From: Emiliania huxleyi CCMP1516
Taxonomy: Eukaryota > Haptophyta > Isochrysidales > Noelaerhabdaceae
Assembly: GCF_000372725.1 (NCBI RefSeq)
Contig: NW_005201176.1
Location: 57,505-117,218 of the forward strand
Direction: 5' to 3'
DNA: 59,714 nucleotides
The position numbers and the translations under genes were made by a program. Position 1 is the stretch's first letter. Every line of letters begins with the position of its first letter. Of this stretch, positions 51,441 to 59,714 are shown piece by piece. Below the pieces are notes generated by a model. It was not told where the DNA came from, made no database searches, and saw only the letters and a program-made list of their open reading frames with translations.

Positions 51441-53446
51441 TCATCGCACGTCAGCTTCAGCCGGCAAGTCCTGTCGCCTCTTCATGATGACGGCGCCAGA
51501 GGCGTCGCGGCCGAGGAAAGCGTCCGAGGCGGGCGACGCCAGCCAGCTGCAGCGGAGCAGCCGCACCGAGCCGTCGCGCAACCGATCCGCAATCGAGCCG
51601 TCGATCTTGGAGTCGGCGGCGGAGAGAATGGCGGAGAGGTCGACGCGAGCGAGCGCACGCCGCATCTGCCGCAGCTGGCGGACCGAGTAGACGGCGCCGA
51701 TGATGAGGCTGCCGAGAAGCACTGTCGCCATGAGCGCCTCGACGCTCACTCGCAGGGCGACGGGGTCGGCGGGCAGCGCGGTGTACACCATGGCGAGGGT
51801 GAGGAAGAGAGCGGTGGCGCCGTAGAGGCACGACTTGAGCGCGTTCTGGAAGCGGAAGGCGAAGGGGAGTGCGCGGCGGTGGAGGCGCCAAAAGACGAGG
51901 GTGACGGCGATCGCGACGGTGGCGATGGCGTAGCGGACGGCGTCGAACGTCTCCTCTGCGGTGTCGAAATTATCTGTGGTCACAAAGACGACGTCGCTGA
52001 TGTAGGCGAGGAGGAGGACAAGGAGCTGCCGGAGCCAAATGACGATTTGCCAGCGGGGAGCGTGGCGAGCGAAGCGGCCAACGAGGTAGGCAACTTGCCG
52101 CTCGAGCCGTCGGGGAGGGATGGGGCGGCCGAACGACTGAGACCGCTCGCTCGAGCGGCAAGCAAAGCACGGGTTCGTGGGGCGCCGCCACACCCCACTG
52201 TTGACGCCGCGTTTGAATGCGAGGACGTTGCCGAAGAAGCGGATCAAGAGGACCAGCAGCAGCGCACCCAGCACCGGCTCCGTAAAGAAAGCCGGAGGAA
52301 TACCCGTCACACAGGGCCTCTCGAAGCCGTCAACCTCGCATTCAAAGATCCTCTCGAAGTCGTCAACCGCGTAGGCCACGAACTCTAGCACGAGGCTCCA
52401 CCCGAAGGTGAAGAGCAGCGAGTAGATCAGGCTCAGCACGAGCTCGGCGGTGTCGGCGATGTCGAGCCGGCGGCGGCAGAGGGCGACGTGCCTAACGAGG
52501 ATGGGCGCGAGCAGCAACAGGAGAATGGCAGAGGAGGCGGAGACTGCGTACGTATCGAACGGCGAATCCTCTCCCCCGACAAAGCAGCTCGCACTGGGCA
52601 GCATGAGCATATTGAGCTACTTGAGCGCGGAGGCGATCGCAACGAGGGACTGAGGCCACTCGAGGCGCATGCTTGCGATGATGCTGGCCGTCTGGGCGTG
52701 ATTGATGAGGATGGCGGCGGTGGAGACCCACCTCTTGAGGGCCGCGGGGTGGCGGACGACAAGGCGGACGAAGGCGACGAGGGCGACGATGCCAATGAGG
52801 ATGCACACGCCGACGAGGACAAGACCGGCAGTCTGGTCGTCGCAGACCACGCACTTGTTGGGGTCGGTGAGAGACAGCTGCATTTCGACAAACGCGCTGC
52901 AGCCGTCAGGAGGGACGCCGAAGCATTCGGCACTTTCTGCGCCGCGGCAGATGTACTCGACGTTGCTGTACGCGAGTTGGTTGTTGCGCAGAAGGTCAAA
53001 GATAGGCCGCGAATTCGCTGGCGGAGCCGAAGAACTCGGTCGCGACCTCGGCAGCATCGCAGGGATGGCGCCCGAGAGGCGGTTGTTGCGCAAGCTAATT
53101 TACCACAGCCCCGAGATGTCGCCCAGTAGGGATGGTGCCCGACCGAGATGGAGTTGCCGTCCAGGTCAAGCCACTCCAGCTGCGAGATGTCGCCCTAGCC
53201 TCCACACGCTCCACGCTGGGTAGGACAGAATCACCCTGTGGTGCCTTTGTAGGTGCCGTCGCACAGAGACGTGCCGTACACGTGAGTAGGGCATCCGGAG
53301 GAGCAGTACCAGCTGTTGTTGCAAATCGTGCCCGCGGCCTCGCAGCGATTCGCCAGCAGGAGGAGCGCGAGCGGGACGAGGCGCGGCGCCGAGGAGGAGC
53401 AAACCGCCGCCAGCAGCTTAAGAGCGAGGGAGCTTGCCAGCGTCAT
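51441..53446 (-). pseudogene. LRR / multi-TM protein with four in-frame stops
   Basis: Read from an ATG at 53446: signal peptide (MTLASSLALKLLAAVCSS...), Cys-rich cap (TICNNSWYCSSGCPTH), LRRs (GDISQLEWLDLDGNSIS, ISLRNNRLSGAIPAML), then about eight TM segments (AGLVLVGVCILIGIVALVAF, LRQLLVLLLAYISDVVF, ATALFLTLAMVYTAL). Breaks: TGA at 53231, TAG at 53197, TAA at 53102, TAG between ALK and LNMLML (52614-52616), and a frameshift between 53197 and 53102. The family resembles LRR-capped TRP/polycystin-like proteins of algae; the 51441-52610 part remains open. Decayed gene most likely. Confidence 0.7.
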
Positions 53447-54740
53447 GGCGGGTAGAACAGGTGCTTTGCGGGAGGATGCAGGGCGCGATGAAACGGCTCC
53501 CCAGTCACCCGGAGGCTCGGCGAGGCGGCCACGCCCTCCTGGAACGAAAATCCCAATCTCGCAGTCTAGACTGCTCATGAACTCCCACTCGATACCTCCC
53601 AAGTCTCAGCCACAAGGACTATTTGCGCTATTGGGTGGAGACTCTCAAGCTCGCGGTGCAATTCGCTTCCCACTACGAGGCGAAGCCGAGTGCGCCGCGA
53701 AGAGGGTCTCTGCCGGCACCCCTTGGGTCCCCTCTAGTCGCGAAGCGGCTGTGCCGAGGGGCCCTCGCGCGTAACTGTGTCGCCCTTCGGACTGTACCTG
53801 CCCTGTCTTATTGATTCGGTTTGGTTCGGTTCGGTTCGGTTCGGTTCGGTTCAGATCGGTCCTCTCCAATTATTAGTTCCATTTATTGGTTAGCATTGAT
53901 CCGGTAAGTCTCGATTCATTGCTGGTTAGTCGTCTGTTGAGTAAGTTCCGGTTAACTCGATCTACGAGATCCACGAGCGGTACCACCTCGACTCGGCCGG
54001 AGCCACGAACGGCATCGCGGCGCTCGACTTTGGCCATTGCGTGTTGGGCTTCGCGATCACGCGCGAGACGCAGTAGGGGAGTTGCAGTGGCTTCGCGCCC
54101 TCACGCTCACGGCCGACGGCGCTGTCTTTGAGTTGCGCGGACCGTGCTGCTGCACGCGGTGGCGAGCGAGGGAGAAGAGTAGAGCGCGAGGACTCATGAC
54201 GGGACGGACACTACCGCGCGGCTCCGTCGAGCTCGTCCCTTGGCAAGCTCGAGTTGCTGGCGCTGCAATGTTGGTGCTGGCTGCGTCGCATCCCCCTCGA
54301 CAGCGTTGGCGCCGGGACGTGTGCCGGTGTGCATTCCATCGTCCCTGAAAAAGAAAAATCCGAACCACGCCACCACACGCGAAAAGAAAAAGATCCGATC
54401 CGGCCTCAAGCCGAGCATCCTGGAGGACTTCTTGGAGAGTGCAGCGATCGAAGGTTTTTCTTCTTCCTGGCGGCATGAGCGGCGCCATCCTGATAAACTG
54501 AAAGTGAATGATACGCCGTCGCACGTCCACGGACCACGCCGAACCACGCCTGCGGCTCTCTCTCACAACACACGACTTCTAGGCACGGGACCATTGGCGC
54601 GCACCCCTTTTCGGCACTACCGAAACAACTGTAGAAAGAAGAAAGAATAAAAATCTCTCTCAACTGTATTGCAAAGACGGCGAAACATCGAAACTGCCCC
54701 GAAACAACTGTATTGCGAAAGACGGCGAAACCGCGAAACT
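53447..54740. other. Intergenic with fragments
   Basis: A (GGTTC)n tract lies at 53816-53852. A short frame at about 53962-54076 (EIHERYHLDSAGATNGIAAL) looks protein-like but has no start. A 46-bp tandem duplication (GAAAC..ACTGTATTGC) covers 54660-54748. Nothing else recognised. Confidence 0.5.
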
Positions 54741-54749
54741 GCTCACGGC

Positions 54750-54891
54750 CTGGCGAGGTACTCCCACGCCTCTCGGGGTTTTTGTCTGGCCGAGTCAACC
54801 CCGAGCCTTTCGTGGTCTCGCCGAGTGCTGGGGCGAGCCTCGGCGAGACTGCGTCAGCTGTTCCCACAGCAGGCTGGAAGTACCTCGCCAG
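54750..54891. mobile_element. 142-bp MITE, 13-bp TIRs and 8-bp TSD
   Basis: CTGGCGAGGTACT at 54750-54762 and its complement at 54879-54891. Flanks both read CTCACGGC (54742-54749 and 54892-54899). No coding capacity. Confidence 0.85.
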
Positions 54892-55141
54892 CTCACGGCT
54901 AGTGCCGTTCTCCCATCCCTCCCTTGGGTTGTCTGTTTTCTTTCTTTCTTTTAGGCTCCTTGGGTTGTGTGTTTTCTTTCTTTCTTTTAGCCGACAGGCT
55001 CGACACAGGTGCGAACTGATAAAAAAGAAGACTAGCCAGGCGGTACCGTACACGGAACTAACCCTCGGAGACCCGTGTTACTTTACGGCCCTTTCCCTGC
55101 GAACGCGCACCCCCGGGGCTAGGGCTCTCTAGCCCGTAACC

Positions 55142-55980
55142 ACTGGTTGGGTAGTAGTCTAAGTTCTGAGCCTCGCGGCTTAACGGGTCTAAGTGTGGCT
55201 AGCCACGCTGGAGTGCTTACGCGGTCTAAGATCAGCGGGAGCCTCTTACACCGGCTAAGTCGGCCATGGCACGCGATATACGGCGCTAGCGCCCAAATTT
55301 TCTTCGCCTGCGGCGGGCGATCGATCCTCCTCATGCTCAGCAATCGCCGCCTCAGCATTCTCCTCTTCTGATTCTCGTTGCTGCTTCTTGAGCGCACTTC
55401 GGCGACATCTAGCCAAATAGTTCTCACAAATAGCCTCAAGCTCAAACAAACGCATGTCAGAGAAGCCTGTGTATGCTGGTCCTCTTTGAACGATCCGCGC
55501 GTGAGGTAGCATAGGGCCTTGTTGGCAGCAGCCAGCTTGTTGCGCTGCTTCGTTGCGATGAGCTGATTGGGATCGCAGAAGTGCATGCCAAGCACCGCCA
55601 CGATCTTGAAGCAGAACACATCGCAACCGCATCGTCCGCACTGCCATCGGCATGCGGCGCCCGCCGCTTCGCCGCAGCCGCCTTAAGGCACGCATAGCGT
55701 TGCGCGCCGCAAGTAGCGCACTGGCCCTGGGAGAAAGCGATATGGCGTCGTGCACGGCATAAGTTGGTCGGGACGCGTCCAGGTATTTTTCGGGTAAACC
55801 TGGACTTTTGCAGGTATACCCGGGTGTTACCCGGAGTTGGCCTCGTGTCGTCTAGTTCATGGCCCCCGGCCTTCCAGCGTCTAACGTCTGAGCCCGGCTC
55901 CGTGCGGGGGCTAAGTTGAGCGCTCGCTCGCTGCAGAGGCTAAGTGTAGAGCGACCCTCTAGCCCTACTACCCAACCATT
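55142..55980. mobile_element. 839-bp DNA-transposon-like element, 8-bp TSD
   Basis: Ends are AxTGGTTGGGTAGTAG at 55142-55157 and its complement at 55965-55980 (15/16). Flanks both read CCGTAACC (55134-55141 and 55981-55988). Subterminal TCTAAGT / GGCTAAGT units repeat at both ends (55158-55275 and 55855-55945). Minus-strand frames inside (CFKIVAVLGMHFCDPNQL..., NKLAAANKALCYLTRGSF...) look like remains of a protein, but I cannot identify a transposase. Confidence 0.85.
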
Positions 55981-55999
55981 CCGTAACCCGACACCGATC

Positions 56000-56833
56000 A
56001 TCCGGCTCGCTGGGTGCGCTTCTCAGCTCCCCGGATGTGAGGTTAATGACTGCACTCCAAGTGCTCCAAGTGCGGAAGCCGTCAACAAACCCTTGAGACA
56101 GCATGTCTCTGCTCGTCTTCCTGCTCCTCGCTCGGCCGGGCGGTGGCACGGGTGGTGCGGAGGCGTCGCCGCCGCGCTTGCGCGCGCGCGGGGCGGCGCC
56201 GGAGCCCACCTGCTGGCACCGCCACGGCGCGACGCCCGGGGCGGCGATCGTCTCGCCCTCCCTCACTGATGTGTTCATTGGGGGGGGTCATAACAAACAC
56301 GGTACAGGATCGAGGTGCACGCTTCCAGAGCAGTGTCGTCCCCCCTCTCCCCGACGGCGATGGCGGTGTGACCGATCGAGCTACAAGACTCCCCTGCAGT
56401 TACGAGTTAGTGACTCGTTTGCTTTCCTCTGGTGAGAGAGAGTGTGGAGTGTACACAACGAGCGAGCGGGCAGAGTCGCAAACCAATGTCTGCGCACCCG
56501 CGTGCCGAGGGCGGCACACGCAACCGAGAGAGGCCCTGTCACGCCGCCAGTAGCGTTCCGCACTCCCCACGCCACCACCGGGTGTGTTCGATCGTAAAAA
56601 ATCGGCCATTTGGTCCCCAGGGGCCGCCCCTGGCCGCCGCCCGCGCGCACATAAAAATACTCCGCCGCCCCGAACGCCCCCAGAAAACAACATACTAGCC
56701 CCACAAGCGTCACGAGTTTACGAGAATTTCATCATGAGGCCCACCCAAGCAAAAGTAAAATACACCTGATTCCAGCGATTAATCCTACCTGGCGAGCGAT
56801 CACCGAGCGAGATATTCGCGTATGTTATCGTCG
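56000..56833. other. Intergenic with long R1 copy
   Basis: R1 lies in minus orientation at 56246-56383. Elsewhere no convincing gene. Confidence 0.5.
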
Positions 56834-57526
56834 TCACATCACCCTGGTTTTGACCGGCCAGTTGAGGGCCGCAGGGGCGGAGCTCGCCTCGCCGACCGCC
56901 TCCTCCCGGCCAACATACCCGCCGAGTGCCGCGTACGTGGCGCCGGCGTCGCCGCTGGCCATCCCGGCTGCCGCCGGGCTCTCGTCGCCAGCCCTCGTGC
57001 TGCGCCGCTCCCTTGGCTGTGTCGGAGCGGGCTCGCAGGTCAGCAGCGCGTCCCCAGCCTCGTCGCCGTCCCCCTCGACGTCGCTCCCCTTGTCGCTGGT
57101 GGCGACCGCGCTGCCGCTGTCGGTCGCGCTGGCCGGCAGCGCGTCCGCAGCCTCGTCGCTGCCCTCGCCGTCGCTGTCCTCGCCGCTGGTGGGGGCCGCG
57201 CCGCCGGCGCCGAGCGTCACCCGCCTCCACGTCTCTTCCTCTAAGTTGATTCGGAAATCCTGGTCGGGGTAGCCGTCGTACTCGACCGCGTGCACGAGCC
57301 GGCCGTCCGAACCCTCCTCCCGCCCCGTGATGGTGCCCGGCCACCACCTCTGCTCGCCCAGGATCTCCACGTGCGTGCCAGTCTCGACTACAGCGTGCCC
57401 GGCGATCCTCGCCGCCGCGTCCACGCGCAGCCGTTTCCGCCGCGCCGTCTTAGACTCCGCGGCCTGCGGCAGGACGTAGTTCGGGCCGTACTCCGCGACG
57501 TTCGCGAGGGCCTCGGCCGCGCTCAC
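56834..57526 (-). CDS. Tudor/chromo-barrel-like protein, start unresolved
   Basis: The minus frame reads SAAEALANVAEYGPNYVLPQ, then THVEILGEQRWWPGTITGRE...HAVEYDGYPDQDFRINLEEE, a WW-G-T-I... V-E-Y-D-G pattern typical of small barrel domains that read histone tails or sit in retroelement polyproteins. An acidic Ser/Asp/Glu-rich tail follows. There is no ATG at the beginning; it could be the end of a longer gene or of a mobile-element polyprotein. Confidence 0.45.
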   Translation of the reverse strand: MSAAEALANVAEYGPNYVLPQAAESKTARRKRLRVDAAARIAGHAVVETGTHVEILGEQRWWPGTITGREEGSDGRLVHAVEYDGYPDQDFRINLEEETWRRVTLGAGGAAPTSGEDSDGEGSDEAADALPASATDSGSAVATSDKGSDVEGDGDEAGDALLTCEPAPTQPRERRSTRAGDESPAAAGMASGDAGATYAALGGYVGREEAVGEASSAPAALNWPVKTRVM

Positions 57527-58285
57527 CGTCTCGACCGCGGCCTCGACCGGTGGAGGGGGGGCTCGACCCGTCGTTCGACCCGTCGTTCCGTGACCTCCCG
57601 CGCCAGCCGCTCGCCAGCGAGGGGCTCCTGATGCGCCGCCCGTCGGTCGACGCCCTCGCCCCTGCGCTCAGCCAACGACGCCGTCGCTGTCCTCGCTAAC
57701 CAACGTGACCGTGATTCGAGGCGCCCATCCTCCATTGATGCCGTCCAACACCAAAGTCGTTCCCCCTCCAACACCAAAGTCGTCCCTCCCCCGTCCCCCT
57801 CGGACACGTCCCTCCCCTGTCCTCTCGACTGCTTCCCTCTTTTACATACATAATATGGTTACTTGAGCACTTGAGCACTGGATAGGGCCGATTCCGCGTG
57901 GTACGGGACCCCTCGATCGTCTCGCCCTCCCTCGCTGGTGTGCTCATTGGGGGGGGTCATAACAAACACGGTGCAGGATTGAGGTGCACGCTGCCGAAGC
58001 ATCGCCACGAAGCCAGTCTCGTAGCTTGCCCATGGAACAGAAACCAGAGGGCTGCAGGCCCACAAGCGGAGGAGCCAGCCGGGTCCTCGTGTCAGGAAGG
58101 CACGCGGGCGAAGGTCGGAGTTTCCGAGGAGCCGCGGGCCTCCACGCCTAGGCTAGGCATTCTCGCGGCTGGTTCACTCCCTAGCCACGTAAACGCACAA
58201 CCCTGGGCCCCGAGACTGCTCACACGCCTGGGTGCACTGCCAAACACTGCCCCCGGCACCAAGCCTGCGCTCACGCAAGTTGTGA
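57527..58285. other. Intergenic with R1 copy
   Basis: R1 in minus orientation at 57862-57989; a duplicated AACACCAAAGTCGTTCCCCC piece near 57755-57785. No gene recognised. Confidence 0.55.
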
Positions 58286-59523
58286 ATGCTCTCCGCCGCT
58301 ACGCAGTCGCTGTCAAGGACGGCGCGACGATGCAAGACGTGTGTGAGGTCCGCGCTGCCGGCCCTCCCGCGGTCAGCTGCGCTGCGCGCCCGTTCCCTCT
58401 GCACCAGCAGTGCGTGGCCGAGCTTTCTCGCCCCGCCGACCGCGACTGATGCGATCGACATCCTCTACGCCGAGTCGGAGGACATCCTGCTCAACCTCGC
58501 GACCGAGGAGTACCTCTTTGAGCACGTCGACATCCGCAACCCGCTGCTGCTGCTCTGGCGCAACAGGCCGTGCATCATCATAGGCAAGCACCAGAATCCG
58601 TGGAAGGAGTGCCGCGTCCAGCTGCTGGAACAGGACGGTGTCACGCTCGCGAGACGCCCGACGGGCGGTGGCTGCGTCTACCGCGACCTCGGAGCCACGC
58701 CTCGACCCACCCAACCTCCCCACATTGGCACGCAGCACCACTTGGCGGCGCCCGCAGGCGACTCGGGCTTCTCCTTCATCAACCCGCACGCCTCCGTCGA
58801 GGACCAGCGCGACTACAAGACGATGAACAACGGCGTGCTGCTCGAGGCGCTGGCGCGCTTCGGCCTCGGAGCAGAGATGAGCGGCCGCAACGACCTCACT
58901 GTCGATGGGCGCAAGGTCTCTGGCTCGGCGTACAAGCTGCGCCTTGGCAGCGCCGGCGGAGCGGGCAGGCGAGCCGACGCCGAGACTCAGCCTCCGCCTC
59001 AATCCGAGCCCAAGACCCCGCCTCTGCATCGTCATGCCAGCCGCCACCGCGTGCACCGCTAGTGTGTAGAAGCTACCTGCACCGCCTCGTGCAGGCGCTC
59101 GCTGCACCACGGCGCTCCTCGCGTTGCGCGCCTCCTCCGCAGCTCGGGCTGCAATCGCGCAACGCGTCCCGGCATGCGCGCCGTAGGCACGATGCTGCTC
59201 GACGTTGACCTCGCGGCGCTCGGGCGGTGATCGCCGGCCGCGGCACGCAGCTCGAGGCGTGTGAGAGGAGTGCGGACGCGCGGCGGCGGCACCTTAGGTA
59301 CCTCACCGTCAACAAGTTGAAGATGCAGTCCAAGGGCGTGGCGTCGGTCGCGGCGCGCGTCCTCAACTTGCGAGAGCGCGTGCCGTCGATCTCACACGAT
59401 GCCTTCTGCGACGCGGCGGCGGCCGCCTTCGAAGCCAAGTGGGAGAGCCGCTCCGCCAGCCGGCGCCGCGTCACTCCGCAGCGGCCCGCGCCTCGGCGTG
59501 TCAGGTCCCAGTCCGGTGTGTGA
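58286..59523 (+). CDS. LIPT1: Mitochondrial lipoyltransferase / lipoate-protein ligase (289 aa)
   Basis: Exons 58286-58691, 58758-58938, 59095-59111 (17 nt), 59187-59226, 59298-59523; all phases agree. The N-terminus (MLSAATQSLSRTARRCKTCV...RSLCTSSA) is Arg/Ser-rich, as in mitochondrial targeting. Core: LLNLATEEYLFEH, NRPCIIIGKHQNPWKECRVQ, RRPTGGGCVYRDLG, GRNDLTVDGRKVSGSAYKL, HHGTMLLDVDLAALGRYLTV, which is LplA/LIPT1 consensus. It attaches lipoyl groups to E2 and H proteins. Donors are GA, GC, GC and GT, all with AG acceptors. The bacterial accessory domain is absent, as in LIPT1. Confidence 0.85.
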
Positions 59524-59714
59524 TTGGACATCGCTGTAGGCGGACGCTCTCCGTGAGCGAGCTGGATCGGATCCCGCAGCTGATGCAGATCTACGAGCGG
59601 TGACTCGAGCGCCCCCTTGCGCCCTCGTCGAGAGTGCAGCAATACCCGCTCGCCGGCCAAACTCAATCGCTCGCAAGCAATACCCGCACCGTGCGTGACT
59701 CCCCCCCCCCCCCA
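59524..59714. other. Downstream flank, nothing recognised
   Basis: Ends in a poly-C run at the window edge. Confidence 0.5.

Noticed and set aside
55030..55270. Possible tRNA or rRNA in the CTAAGT-rich stretch
   Set aside because: No cloverleaf with conserved T-loop could be drawn; the stretch is the subterminal region of the 839-bp element.
56381..56713. Minus-strand frames with hydrophobic start (GLVCCFLGAFGAAEYFYV)
   Set aside because: Two overlapping frames are equally open, no family seen, and no start context; insufficient support.

Overview
The window looks like nuclear DNA from a very GC-rich unicellular alga, most likely a haptophyte of the Emiliania/Gephyrocapsa type. This rests on style, not on a marker gene: small spliced genes on both strands, long GCC/GGC tracts coding poly-Gly or poly-Ala, many RCC1, Kelch and BspA-type LRR proteins, a mitochondrially targeted lipoyltransferase, and GC-AG or GA-AG introns. 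There are no bacterial operons. Three runs of exactly 100 N (13208-13307, 23645-23744, 35951-36050) are scaffold gaps, so some breaks may be assembly errors.

Layout. 1-1788: a multi-pass membrane protein split by a 69-nt intron. 2.0-7.3 kb: a decayed RCC1 copy, a spliced GH43-like glycosidase, a MITE with 8-bp target-site duplication, and an intact F-box-like/RCC1 protein, which is divergent from a HYD1-type ADP-ribosyltransferase-fold protein (7.4-8.0 kb). 8.5-9.2 kb: a 5'-incomplete root-cap/VWD-like protein. 9.9-12.8 kb (minus): a six-TM voltage-gated K+ channel with two C-terminal EF-hands. 14.2-16.4 kb: a membrane-anchored protein with an RGWTTFE-type domain and LRRs. 16.5-18.0 kb: a Kelch protein and a Kelch fragment. 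18.2-20.1 kb: an R2R3-MYB gene inside a 2-kb segment repeated inverted at 41.6-43.5 kb. 20.4-38.0 kb (minus): a giant WW/UBA/HECT ubiquitin ligase whose introns are mostly short insertions flanked by direct repeats. 39-41 kb: a RING protein and a secreted cystatin. 43.7-44.6 kb: an unusual SDR. 45-48.6 kb: retroelement-like debris, an acidic exon, a TPR protein and a third RCC1 protein. 49-53.5 kb: a BspA-LRR fragment, a GT31-like glycosyltransferase and an LRR/multi-TM pseudogene. 53.5-57.9 kb: two more DNA-transposon-like elements with perfect 8-bp duplications, and a Tudor-like protein. 58.3-59.5 kb: a five-exon mitochondrial lipoyltransferase.

The most interesting theme is intron birth. 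At least fifteen introns or intron-like inserts of about 60-80 nt lie between direct repeats of 12-30 bp, with the splice junction inside or at the edge of the repeat. Several share internal sequence across unrelated genes, as expected of introner-like elements. Separate MITEs with 8-bp duplications show that cut-and-paste elements are also present. The genes do not form one pathway; ubiquitin-type domains (HECT, RING, F-box-like) are frequent.
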